DNA of 64,000 bases from Heterotrichella gracilis (taxonomy: Eukaryota > Sar > Xanthophyceae > Tribonematales > Xanthonemataceae), in the NCBI GenBank assembly GCA_032358255.1, contig JAULBX010027716.1:62001-126000 (forward strand). The letters run 5' to 3'. The position numbers were made by a program, and so were the translations under genes. Shown piece by piece: positions 50,151 to 61,330 of this stretch (within the stretch, counting starts at the first letter, position 1; every line of letters starts with the position of its first letter). The notes below the pieces were generated by a model that was given only the letters and a program-made list of their open reading frames with translations, was not told the DNA's origin and did no database searches.

Positions 50151-50901
50151 TTATTGTGGCTCAAGGCACTTGTTGCACATATCAACCAGAAGTGGCACCA
50201 TTCTTGCTGAAACATTTGGCATCCTGCAAGCAGCCAGTGTCACAGGTTCAATGGCGGTGTTGCCCATGCATCAGATAAGCAAGGCGAAAATGGAAGTACA
50301 ACACGAGCTGTTCTACAGATGTAACACGCACAACAGCTCATGTGTCAGCGACTTACTGGTAAGTGATGACTGCATAGACCGTCTCTCCAAGGGCTTTCGA
50401 CTCCACCTTGTTCATGGCTATGCCTTCGCTGGTCTCAGGGTCCCCAGTCATGGTTCTGCCGTAGATCAGGGGAGGATGCCACCTATGTACCTGAAATAAA
50501 GCTGTGCCATTCATGCAAGGCAGAGGGCAAGTTGTGAAAAGAGGGCCAGAAAATGCGACAGTTACCTCATAGCGCTTGTCCAGTGTGAGCCCCTGCCTGA
50601 TCGACTCATCGCGGTCCCTGTATGCAGCTGTCAGTGCCACCAGCTCGGATTTGGATACCTGAAAGCACAGTAATGTTGGCAAGGCTGCACAATCCAAGCC
50701 TCTTTCGGTCCCTTGCTACAGTCCGCACCCTCATGCCCATATGCATGCATATGCACACACACCCCATCCCGACATGTCAGCCCGTACCTCAGCGGTCGAA
50801 TACAATATCGTCCCATCAGCCTTGAAAACAAAGACCGAGGAGCAGTCAGTGAGGGTAAGCGCTTGCTTGGCTATTTTGTGGGCAAGGTCCTCGGTGCCCA
50901 T
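50151..50901 (-). CDS. Small profilin-like protein
   Basis: Unnamed protein of 137 residues. Four exons join in frame: 50788-50901, 50566-50658, 50357-50490 and 50151-50223. The start at 50901 is the ATG of MGTEDLAHKIAKQAL. Size and layout recall profilin: an N-terminal helix, VFVFKADGTIL (strand), SKSELVALTAAYRDRD (helix), GLTLDKRYEVHRWHPPLIYG (two strands), YAVITYQMPNVSAR, and a C-terminal helix ending NKCLEPQ. Identity to the canonical green-algal profilin as I remember it is low, and the poly-proline and actin-contact residues cannot be confirmed by eye. It could be a divergent actin-binding profilin or a profilin-fold protein with another job. Confidence 0.6.
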
Positions 50902-52527
50902 CGATGCGATCTCACTAGGAGGGGACAGGGATCCCTTCCACCCCAGGTCAGCAGCCGTACACGCGGCCAATCCCCAATTGCACACACGATGAACGCAACA
51001 ACTCTGTAGCCCACGGCACGATAGAGATGCTATCTGGGTCCCTATCACTACAGGCTGGGATGACTTATAAGCGATAGACTCTCTCTCGTCGTGAATAAAG
51101 GGTGGCTACCAGGCTTAACCGTTTAGTAAACGAGCTCTTCTTTTGCTTTATGGTTGACGCCTAGTGCTGTTCCTTCACAACAAATAGCACTGATATGACG
51201 TTCGCGCCACAAATTTATGGGGGGCAAGCCTGGCCAAAAGGCGGGTTGAAAGTATCTGAACAGGTTAACTGATTTAATATTACTTTTTGTTGGGTGACTT
51301 TGCCAAGGTCTTTCGAGCAAATAACAAGTGGGAGCTAGGAGCCAGCACGTTTAGTAGAGTTTTGCCCGGGTGGTCTACTAGTGTGTTGGTCCCGCACTGG
51401 ACACTCCTGTAACAGGAGTCCTGTAAAGCCCCAAGTGACCTTGCAAGCTTCTGCCCAGTAGTCTTTAAATTGTGAAGCTGACGTGTATCGTTGGTTCCAA
51501 CTGTCCGCAACCCTTGTGGGCTCGGGCACAAGTGGTCAGCATCCTTTGTATCTATCCAACGCGACTCTCCGCCCAATTGCTGGCAACAGCCCAAGCTGTG
51601 AATAGCACAGCCTAGGTCTTTAGACAAGCTATCGGCACCTGTAGCGGCGTGCCCACCAAAGTGGTCGACAGCGCATCCCCTTGGTCTTCCTTGCCACTGG
51701 TGATCAGGTGATCAGGTGAGGTCGACAGCTGGAACAACTGCTGCCCTTCAGCGCCACACAAGCTTGAGGCATATGCAGCGATAGTCACCAAAAACTGAAG
51801 TTCCCATGCATATGAGCACGCGATTGTCTGAAACCAATGCGCTGACTGCACAGTACCAAGCCTGCCTTTTTTTGGAACCACATACAGCAAGCTCTTCCCC
51901 AGAATGCCTCAAGTGCGTGGAGGGTGCTCACGATCCTCACATGCTCCACTAATTCGCTCACACTCTTCCCAAATCTTTCTGCCACCCTGCATGCGCTTGT
52001 GCTTCTAGGCAGGCATGCGGTGCTGCAACTCTTGAAACCCACCTCCCTCCAACCCCCCTGCAGGTTTCAAGCAGTGCGTGGGGCAGGGCTGGGAGCAGGG
52101 CGGTGATCCAGGTGAGGCACAACCCCTGCCAGGGGTGTTGATATTGTTAAAACCCCCTGCCCCTGCGCAGCGCGGTACGCGCCTGTCTCCCACACGCCTG
52201 CGGCACACCAGTAACGAACGCACCCTATCTGTGCCCGCACTACTTTATCAGCGGTCACAGGGTCCCAGCGACACCCTTGAGGTATAATTGGAAGCCACCC
52301 TTTGGCAATTCTCCTGCACACCCACTTGCCACCACTCCACCCCAACACACACCCGCCCCCCAGTGCTGTGCGGCACAGCCTGTGCCACTCCCACTCCCCC
52401 GGACCCACCCACCCTCCCCAATTCCTACCTCACACACCCCAGGTTGCTTCCACCATGGCCGCACCACTGACCGAGTGAGGCGGACATCCACCATCCGCAC
52501 CCACCCACCCACCCGTAACCTCCACCC
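50902..52527. other. Divergent intergenic region
   Basis: 1.6 kb separates the start codons of the profilin-like gene (minus) and the fucosyltransferase-like gene (plus). Open frames of 60-115 codons on the minus strand (for example 51280-51627 and 51785-52042) were read and not recognised. The right third is C-rich on the plus strand, with CACC runs from about 52320 to 52525, which is likely the leader of the downstream gene. Confidence 0.4.
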
Positions 52528-55500
52528 ATGTCCGGCCCACCCACCCCTGGCAAGGGCTCCGCCCCGCGGCTGTGCTCCTATGGCAATCCTAGGGACAGGT
52601 GCCTGGCCCTGCTGGCGCTGCTGTTCCTGTCCTATGCCATCTTCCAAGTAAGCGAGGGGCTGTCTAGGGTCTAGGATTTGGATGAGGGTGAGGCGTGCAT
52701 CTTTGTGAGGGTCTAGGGTGTGGGGTAAGGGTGAAGCGTGCATTTTTGTTGGATTCTTTGTTTCCAATGTGTTGTCCAAGTGGGGCGGTACTCGCTCTAC
52801 CTGCTTCACTTATGTTGAAAACCACGCCGCTCAGCAACTGCCCTGTGGTCCATGAGCGTAGAGACAAGGCTGCAATCGGGTGATAGCCAATGTTTAAAAA
52901 CCTATCTTGGTACGATGCTCTTCACACACCCCACGCACTCTCCTTCCCCCCGCCAGGTGCGCGTGCTGCTCACCTCCAATTTCTCCCATACCCAAGTGGT
53001 GAGTATGCTTCAAATCCTCACCCACTGAACCCAAAACACTGGACCTGAATCCTTAACCCTCCCCCCTGCAGATGCAAGTGCTGCTCACCTTCAAATCCCA
53101 GTCCACCCACGCGCTCAACGGCTCGGCAGCATCCATCGCCCTCATGCGCGCAAAGCTGCAGGACCAAGGCCTGGTGGTGGGACCAAACGGGGTGCCGATC
53201 AGCGCACTAGGCGCCCCGCACCTCCGTCCCCAGCCCCGCACCCTGTGGTCACGCCTGTTTGGGGGCACTCCCGCGCCAGCTGCGGTTCCCAGGCTGGGGG
53301 TGGGGCCAGGGGGTGTGCCGCTGCGGGTGGGACCGGGGGGGGTGCCTCTGGTGGGGGCGGGGGGGGTGCCTGTGGGGGTGGCGGGGGCGAGGCCACTGCT
53401 TGGGCCCGGGGGGGTACCCCTTGGGGCGCTCAGGAGGCCTGTGGTGGGGCCAAATGGGGTGCCAGTGGGGACCGCACCTGTGGTCCAGCAGCTACCCGCC
53501 ACAGTACCCGCCACAGAACCAGCCACAGTACCAGCCACAGTACCCGCCACAGTACCAGCCACGGGTGCTGATAGCGATGCAGGGCCCACACCCACCACTC
53601 CCGACAATAGCACCGACAGTGCCCAGCCCCCCACCGCCACCCCCACAAATGACACCACCACTCCCACCAACGACACCACCACGCCCGGCGCAGACCCCAC
53701 GCCAATACCCACCACCCCCGCCATCGCCACGCCCGCCACCCAGCCCCAGGGGACCACCCCCACCATCGTGCGCGCACCCACCACCACCCCCACCATCGCA
53801 GCCCCTGCGCGTGTGCTGCCCCGCGTGGGGCCTGGCGGCATCCCCACCTGGGCCATGAAGGGGGTGCAGATGGCCACCAAGAAGGCGGGGCCCAGCAAGG
53901 TGCTGCCGCCTGACCTGGCGCTCATTGTCAAGCTGAGGCAGGCACAGGTGGGTGGTGGGGCGTGGAGGTGGTGGGGGGTGGGGGGAGGTGGAGATGGGAG
54001 GAAGGCATGGGCAGGCTAGCGCCATGCGCCCTGCATGGATGACACCACATGGGTCACTCACATGGCATCGCATTGCAGCCGTGGCGCTTATGGTTGGCCA
54101 TGTGCTGCCATGACACCACATGTAGCACTGGTGGAGGCATATGCGCTCGCCATCTGTGCCCACTACTCGCCCATCCAAACCCCGTTGATCACCCCCCCTC
54201 CTCATCCAGGTCCCCGCCCTGGTTGAGGCGCTTGGTGCTCAAAGTCACCCTAATTCGAATCACTGACGCGCGCCATGCTGCTCAAACTCACTGCTGATAA
54301 AACCCTAACGCAAAACCCTTATCCAAAACCGTTGGCCCAGGTCCCTTCCCTGGTTGAGAAGCGCAACATGGTGCTGAAGACTGAGCAGGCGCCTGACGAC
54401 GAGTTCCGCAGCAAGTACAACCCGCAGGACCTGCCGCCTGACTGGGACTGGCAGCTGTACCAGAAGCTGAACAAGGACCTCGGGAGCGGGGGATTCGACA
54501 CCCAGGTGCGGTGTGACGGGGGACGTGGGAGGGAGGAAGAGTAGAGTAGGATCGGATATTATATATGCAATAAATGTTATGAAGATTGTCAACAGTTAAT
54601 TACATTATAAGAACAGTACATAATTGGATGTATAATAAGATCACATGGTAACAATCCAAACATATAGTCTGCCTGGGGGACAGGCGTTTGCCGGCTACTG
54701 GTGCATCCAGTCATCATCGTTGCTGCCAGCCTTGCATGCCACCCTGTGGCCACCACATGCATCCCGGAGCTATGGCGGCAGCTGAAGCAGAAGCTGGCCA
54801 AGGGCCTCGAGTGAGGGGGAAATGGGGGGGAAGGGCTGGAGACGAGGACAGATGAGGGGGGAGGCATGTGGATCAAGGCTTGTCAGCTCCTAATGCAACC
54901 AGGTGTCATCACATGCATGTAACTAACTAACTAACTAACCATCACATGCGTGCACTTGACGCTTCAATATGGCTCGGCGCTGCGCATATATGCACATTGC
55001 GCCCAGGATGCACACATCACAACCTCTCCCCTTCCCCACCACAGGCCAAGCTCGAGTGGCACTACCTGAAGCACGGCCGCTTGGAGGGGAGACCATACCG
55101 ATACAACCAGGTGGGTGGTGGCGGTGGGGAAGAAAAGGTGCATGTTGCAGCAGCCGCATCAGCAGCACCACCAGCAGCGCTGCCTGCACCAGAATACAGC
55201 CCCCCCTTCCTGCTTAACCTGCACCATGACATGTACCAGCGTGGCATGCCCTGGAGGGGTTTCCCACAGCCCGGGCCTGCAGGGTAAATCCTAAAGTGGT
55301 TTACACAACAGTCTCGGTTGCTTCCCATGCGATCCTAGCCCACGAAGCAGCAGGCACTGGCAATCATAATGCACAATCTCGTCCGCCAATGGGTATCCTT
55401 AATCCCCGGCAGGGTACATGCACTGTGCAGTACACCCAGGTCATGCTCGCACAGCCCGCACCTCCCATCCCACCCTTGGCAGGCCGTGTGCAGTTCCTGA

Positions 55501-58500
55501 AGCTAGGTGAAACCTTGTGCCCGCAGGTGGGCCAGGCGAAGCCCCTCCCATACTGGATGCGCAAGCTGCCCCCCAAGTTCTACTGGCGCACCTACCTGGC
55601 GGCAAACCCAGACCTGGCGGACCAGGGCATAGAGGGGGAGGAGGCGGCAGCCAGGCACTACTACCGCACTGGGCGCGGCGAGGGGCGGCTGTACAGGCGC
55701 CTGGACCTCACGCTGCGGTACACAAGCTGCGGGGGGCTGGTGGACCAGGTGGGGCCTAAGGGGTGGCGGGTGGCATTATTAATGGTAGTATAATATATAA
55801 ATGCTATCAACAGTATTATTACAACCATTCCGGCACCAAAGCGGGACCAGCAATCAGCCTTGCACGTGCACAAGCTCGCGCCACCAAATCCTGCCCATGT
55901 GGACATGGCCCTGGAACTGGGGATTGATGGGAGTGGCAACCCCCTATCCCTCTCTGCTAGATTTACCCCACATCCCATCCCAACCCCCACCTCCCACCCC
56001 CCACCCCACCCAGGTGTACTCCCACATCGCCGCACTGGCCCTGGCGGACCGCCTGCTCTCCTGCGCCCAAGTGGAGTCGCTGCGGGTGGTCATGCCTGTG
56101 GCCCTGCGCCGCGAGGCAGGGGCCTTTGGCCTGCTGGAGCCGCCCGCTAACGGGACCCGCTGGCTGCCCGAGCCCCTTGACACGCTGATCGATGTGGACG
56201 GCATGCAGAAGCGGTGGGCGGCGCGCAACGTGACGCTGCTCAAGGTGGGTGGGGGGTGGGTTGTGGGTGGGGTGAAGGGGGACGAGGTTGGGCAGGGACC
56301 CTGCCGCAGGGTGCGCGTGGGAGCGCATGTGCACAAGGGGCACATTACCCGGGGGGGGAAGTGCGCGCATTTAGAGGGTAATGAGCATGTGGCATTGGCT
56401 GCACCCTATATGCTAATCACATGCAAAAATATGCTGCTTTTACAATGAACCCAATTGAGTAACAAATTTCATTATTAATGATATTTTATTTTTGAAGTTA
56501 ACCAATGAATAAAATACCCCACCGCCCCTCGCAGTCTTTCCGCCTCAAGCCCATCCCCGACCTGTCCGACCCCTCGCGCGCATACCCCATTGGGCCGGTG
56601 GATGGGGTGCCAACAAACATGACGGTGCACCTGCCATCGGTGTACAGGTGCGCACTCTAAACCCTGAACCCTACATGGTGCACTTGTGTTCAATGTACCT
56701 GGTGGGCACCCTGTGCCCTACATCGTGCATATGCCGCGGGGGTCGCGTGTGCGCACCCTAAACCCTACATGGTTCACTCCCACCCCGCCTACCACCGCTC
56801 CCTCTACCCATGCGTTGTACACCTTCTGAAACCCCCTCCCCCCTACCCTGTACCCTCCTCGCACACCTCCTCCAAGCACCCTTCTCCCAAGGGAAGCCCT
56901 CCGTCACAATTCTGCTAGTAACATCCCAAATGCTCATGCTTCCGGCGGAAGCCACGATGATCATGCTGAAGGTCAGGGAGGTGGTTCCTGAGGTGGTTGT
57001 GTCAAGGGTAATAAGATAATAGTAGGTCCTATTATAATCTTATTACCCTAGGTTGTGTCCAGGGTAATCTGATAAGGGGATAGAGCAAGACAGGATTTCT
57101 GAATTTCATGGCGCCACCCCCATGAACCCATTTCCCTCCACGATAACGTATACACCCCACCCACCCCACCCACCCCACAAGGAGAGGCACTCCAGCCCTG
57201 TAGAGCCCTGCACATGGTGCGCATCTGTGCCAGGACATGAACAAGCATTATCCCCCACACACAATCCCCCTCCAACCCCCCACACCCCCACCCCCACTCT
57301 TGCAGGCAGGTGATGGACATGGAGGAGCTGTATGGCCTGGCCCTGACCACGGTGTCCACCTTCCTCAAGCGCGCGCTGCTCACTGACCCAGACATGGAGC
57401 CAAGGCTGGTGCTGGACTGCCCATGCATGGAGTTTGCGCTGCTTACGCACAGGTGGGCAGGGGTGGAGGGGGCTAGGGTTGATGGTAGGGTTTAGGGTAA
57501 GAGTTCACTGGGGATTTTGTGCAGCTGTTCACATACAGGTGCGGGGGCATAGGGGCGGAGGGCACAGGTGGGGGGTGCGCAGATGTGGGGGGGGTAGTGC
57601 ACGGGCGGGTCCCCGGCAATCTGTGCGTTGCACCTATCGACGGCAGCTGCGCAGTGCACGTAAGCTCTGTTATAGCCGTGGATGGTGGCGTTGTGGGAAC
57701 GCCACTGTTGTGGGAAGGATGTTAGCGGTGACCATGTGTAGAGAATGGCGTGTTGGTATACATGCCCTTTGAACCCTTGTATCCCAGCAGCCCTACCTTA
57801 CCCTCACCCGTTAAATCCACATCCACCTCGGCCGCCAAATACGCCCTTGAATCCCCACACCCTCACATCAAGCCCCACCCCCCGCAGCTCCACCACGCGC
57901 GTGACCGACGAGGCCTGCCCCCTGAATTGACATACCGGTACACACCCTTTGGACCCCGTCCCTCCTCCGTCACTAACAACCCCTTCTGCCACCCCTCCTC
58001 AAACACTGACCCCCCCCCTTTGCCACCCCTCCTCCATCACTGACCATCCCCTTTGCCACCCGTTCTCCGCCACTGACCACCCCTTTGACACCTCTCCTCC
58101 ACCACTGACACCTCCCTTACCACCCCTCCTCCGCCACTGCCCATCCCCTTTGCCACCCCTCCTCTGCCACTGAACACCCCCTTTGCCACCCCTCCCCCAC
58201 CACTGACCACCCCCCATTACCACCCCTCCCCCGCCACTGACCACCCCCCGCAGCTCCACCACGCGCGTGACCGAGGTGGCGCGCACCCTTAGCTTTGCGC
58301 CCTACATCTCCTTCCTGGCAAACGCGGTGGTGGACGGCATGAAGCGCAAGGGGGGGAAGGTGTTCAACGCGGTGCACATGCGCATGGAGCAGGACGCGGG
58401 CGGGTGGGCGACTGCCATGGGCGGGCCACAAGTGCGTGCGCTCGACATGCGTAAACCCTAAACCCTAAACTAGGGACACACTGGCACCTACTGCCTGAGC

Positions 58501-60039
58501 AATCGTGCCTTGCCTTTTCACCTGGGCATCCACCTGCGCACATGGAATGTGGTAGGTGATGCACACCTGTGACATGGGGGATGGCCAGGTATCCATCACC
58601 TGCCGACATGGGGGATGCCACCTGCTCATCCAAGGGATGCCACCTGTACACATGCGCCCGGGATAGGGTGATGATGCAGTGTCATTACAAGATTGTCCCC
58701 TGTGCGCAGGTGGTGTGGGACAAGTACATGGCCGCCATGCGCATGGCAGGCTTTGATGGCAGCACCGCCGTGTACTTCGCGTCGGGGATGCTGACGTATG
58801 ACGGGAAAGATGGTATGTGCTAGGGTTTTGATGTAGGGTTTCAGGGCAGCACCGCCCTGTACGTGACTTTGGGCGACTGTTCCGTATGGACGGAAAGGGG
58901 TACATGCTAGGGTTTTGATGTAGGGTGTGATGGCAGCACCGCCCTGTACATGGCTTCGGGGATGCTGACGTATGGAGGGAATGTTGGTACGTGCTAGGGT
59001 TTTTTATGTAGGGTTTCAGGGCAGCACCGCCCTGTACGTGACTTCGGGCGACTTTGCCGTGTGGAGGAAAAGGAGTACGTGCTAGGGTTTTGATGTAGGG
59101 TGTGATGGCAGCACCGCCCTGTTCCTGGCTTTGGGGCTGATGAAGTACGGATGGCAAGGGGATGGCCGCACGCACAGTGGGCTTTAGGGTTTGGGTTAGG
59201 GTTTGAAAGTGGGCACCGGCCTGTGTGGTTTAGGGTGTACGGAAATAGGGTTTTGGGGGCGGGCATATCATGTACTTGGCCTTGGGCCTGGTGACCTACA
59301 GGGGTGAAGAGGGCATGGTTTTAGGGTTTTAGAGTTGTAGGGTTTAGGGTGGGTTTAGGGTTTTTCTCAAGTCACTGACCACGCCCCCCCCCCCATGTCC
59401 TCCAGCTGTTGCTGCGTTGACGGCGACGCTGGTGGTGGAGGGGCTGGCCAAGCACGTGCACCACAAGGAGCTGTACGTCAAGCAGGAGGTGCTCAACAGT
59501 GAGTAATGACAAAACCCTTCACCTCAAACCCTGAACCCAATAGCAGGAGCAAAGCAAGCGCGTCACCTCACCCTATACCCCATACCATGCATGCCAGACA
59601 GGAGGTGCTTGGCAACCAATTTAAAGAAAACCGCAAAAAGGACAGTGAATACACTCTTTTGTCTATCCCAACCCCAACTCCTGCGCTGATGTTAATGGAA
59701 GTCCTGGTGCCCTTCATAAATGAACCCTTGTAATGAACCCTAATGCCTGTTCCTGCAGGCCTGCACGCGGAGCAGAACGCCCTCATGGACTTCCTGGTGC
59801 TGGTGCGGGCAAGGGTTTTCGTAGGGTTTGGCCCCTCAATATTCTCAGTGTATGTGCGGGAGCAACGCGCGCTGATGGGGATCCCCAAGTGGAACTCCAT
59901 CCTCATAAATACTACGGGAGTCTCCAATGAGGAGTTGTATGAGAGGGGGGCCATACTTGTGCCCGAGGAGGGACCGGGGTCAGCCGACTGGGAAACCCTA
60001 GCGGCCTATGAGGCCACCATCAAGAAGGGGTCCGTGTGA
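52528..60039 (+). CDS. Type II membrane O-fucosyltransferase-like protein
   Basis: Probable Golgi glycosyltransferase of the GDP-fucose protein O-fucosyltransferase superfamily. Thirteen exons join in frame to 878 residues: 52528-52647, 52957-52998, 53072-53947, 54341-54505, 55045-55110, 55527-55748, 56014-56244, 56535-56647, 57306-57452, 58254-58431, 58710-58812, 59406-59498 and 59759-60039. One transmembrane helix near residues 25-39 follows a short cytosolic tail. A low-complexity stem (residues 55-346) has GPGGVP-like and VPAT repeats. Two YL-NPDL...HY-G-EGR motifs follow (exons 4-5 and 6). The catalytic part includes VHMRMEQD (702-708, cf. HLRFEKD of plant enzymes), STAVYFASGML, and RVFVGFGPSIFSVYVREQRA near the end. 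Donor and acceptor specificity cannot be read from sequence. Introns carry repeated exon edges. Confidence 0.82.
53281..53570 (+). repeat. Coding repeats in the stem region
   Basis: Within exon 3 the encoded motif V-G-P-(G/N)-G-V-P recurs at least five times (about 53290-53470; further copies at 53177 and 53827). It is followed by a PAT(V/E) tetrapeptide array at about 53490-53565. Both are typical of flexible, possibly O-glycosylated or hydroxyproline-bearing stems. The DNA is strongly strand-biased, G-rich then C-rich, which creates a long antisense open frame. Confidence 0.85.
57006..57048. repeat. Near-perfect hairpin in intron 8
   Basis: A 12-bp arm GGGTAATAAGAT (57006-57017) pairs exactly with ATCTTATTACCC (57037-57048) across a short loop that is itself partly self-complementary. 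Related GGTTGTGTCAAGGGTAAT and GGTTGTGTCCAGGGTAAT copies flank it on either side. It could be a small foldback element or a structured RNA segment in intron 8 of the fucosyltransferase-like gene. Confidence 0.7.
57898..57940 (+). pseudogene. Decoy copy of exon 10 start
   Basis: Starting a few bases before the CAG acceptor, about 34 bp are identical to the acceptor and beginning of exon 10 (58254), 356 bp downstream. If spliced from exon 9 it would read S-S-T-T-R-V-T-D-E-A and then meet a TGA at 57938-57940. Use of this site would truncate the protein before the HMRMEQD motif. Confidence 0.75.
57960..58250 (+). repeat. C-rich minisatellite ending at an acceptor
   Basis: About eight diverged units of roughly 35 bp with the theme CCACCCCTCCTCCGCCACTGACC occupy intron 9. 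The last unit runs directly into the CAG acceptor of exon 10, so the repeat itself supplies the polypyrimidine tract. Confidence 0.85.
58452..58470 (-). repeat. Short CCCTAAA tract
   Basis: Two and a half CCCTAAA units on the plus strand (TTTAGGG on minus) lie in intron 10 of the fucosyltransferase-like gene, about 20 bp after the donor. Confidence 0.75.
58755..59195 (+). repeat. 87-bp tandem repeat derived from exon 11
   Basis: Unit 0 is the last 58 bp of exon 11 plus its donor and the first bases of intron 11, including TAGGGTTTTGATGTAGGG. Four further copies follow in the intron. The shared GGCAGCACCGCC marker lies at 58758, 58845, 58932, 59019 and 59107, a period of 87-88 bp, or 29 codons. 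Copies 1 and 3 resemble each other, as do copies 2 and 4, so the array grew by a dimer step. Copy 2 is still close to the exon and keeps a GTACGT donor. Degenerate TTTAGGG-like sequence continues to about 59370. Confidence 0.9.
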
Positions 60040-61330
60040 GCAGGAAATTTCACACTTATGAATCACACATTCCTGGGTTGGTAGTAACTACGCCCCTATG
60101 CGGGCTCTGTGGCTTGCTAGCTACGGGGTTGAGGTGGTTGGCGCCAGGCGTTGGCGCAACCCTAGTAGGGTCTTACCTTTCCCCACCTTTCCGTTACCCG
60201 CTGAACGCCTCTGAGAGGACATGTTTGTTTTTGCTGGTGTACATGATGATGCCATGGCAGGCAGGCTTGCACCTGGGCAGTGGTGGTGTGGCTGCTCCGC
60301 TCTGAGACAGTGGCGCCCTCACCAGCCTAGGCCATTGCCCGCATTGGAGTACCGCTTCCCCTCTTTTTCTCACTGACGCAGGCAGTTTTGGCCGCCCACA
60401 TACAGGCCTTACTTACCTTGAGTATCAGCGTGTTTTCGCACTCCTTCTGGACCAGCAGTTGTGAAGTTGATCTGACTCCCAACAATTCGATATGTTGGAG
60501 CCAATGTCTTTGGCAACCATTATGGCCTGTAACCACTATTGCAAACATACCCACTGCCAAGGTCAGAATGCATCCACTATGGTGACAAGTTTCAGACACA
60601 CGTGCCTTTGGGCCAATTTTGCAAACTCGATTTCAAATTAATTCAATTGTGTTTCTTTTGGGGTGAAATGGGAAACCCAAATGGATTGCAAATGTGCAGT
60701 ATTTGGCCCCCCCTCCATCTCGTAGAATTTTGCCACTGAGCTTCATTCATATGACCCTGCCATTGGCACGAAAACCTTCACAAACCCACCAGATTGTAAG
60801 TTCGGTGGGTTGATAAGACCACACTACCAACTTTCCGCAAGAGCCCTTGGTGCTTTCGTCCGTCTGGCGGTGTGGAGCTCACAAGGGCACAGGTGGGGGC
60901 ATGGGGCACAGATCCGTCTTTGTGCGAACCTTCAACGCACCTTGTCTATCCTCCGCTGAAATGTTTCCTTGCGGTGTGCTCCACGTTATTTCCTGGAGGC
61001 TGTGTGTGAAAGGGCGGCAACGGGTTGTTGGTTAGTTCCTGTCCTTGCTGTGATGGAAAACCCATGTCCAAATCTCTGTTCCCAATGGGCCGTATCCTAC
61101 CTACTACCCTCAAAGTACCGGTAGACAAAGAGCAGAGTCTAATTTCGCACTGCAACCTGTGCACGGACGCTTTGTCAATTAGAGGGCCCTTTTCAGTGAT
61201 GCTCACACCAACAGGAAAATTGAAGGTTTTCACTGCTGGCTTGTATCCTGCAGGGCTACAGGTACACAGCCCGAGGTCGTGAAGGTTCAGCTCAGAAACA
61301 AGCGGTGGGTGGTATCTGGCAGTGCGCACA
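60040..61330. other. Intergenic stretch without recognised gene
   Basis: 1.3 kb lies between the fucosyltransferase-like stop and the NDUFB4 start, both on the plus strand. It presumably holds the 3' UTR of the first and the promoter of the second. Open frames up to about 90 codons on the plus strand and 163 on the minus strand (60946-61437) show no recognisable motif. The last one overlaps NDUFB4 antisense. Confidence 0.4.

Noticed and set aside
53053-53931. 292-codon open frame on the minus strand
   Set aside because: It is the antisense of the low-complexity stem exon of the fucosyltransferase-like gene. Its Gly/Val/Thr-rich product mirrors the plus-strand repeats.
56890-56972. Possible extra exon between exons 8 and 9 of the fucosyltransferase-like gene
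   Set aside because: Exon 8 (ending 56647) and exon 9 (starting 57306) join in phase across the Arg codon. The intervening open stretch would break the phase.
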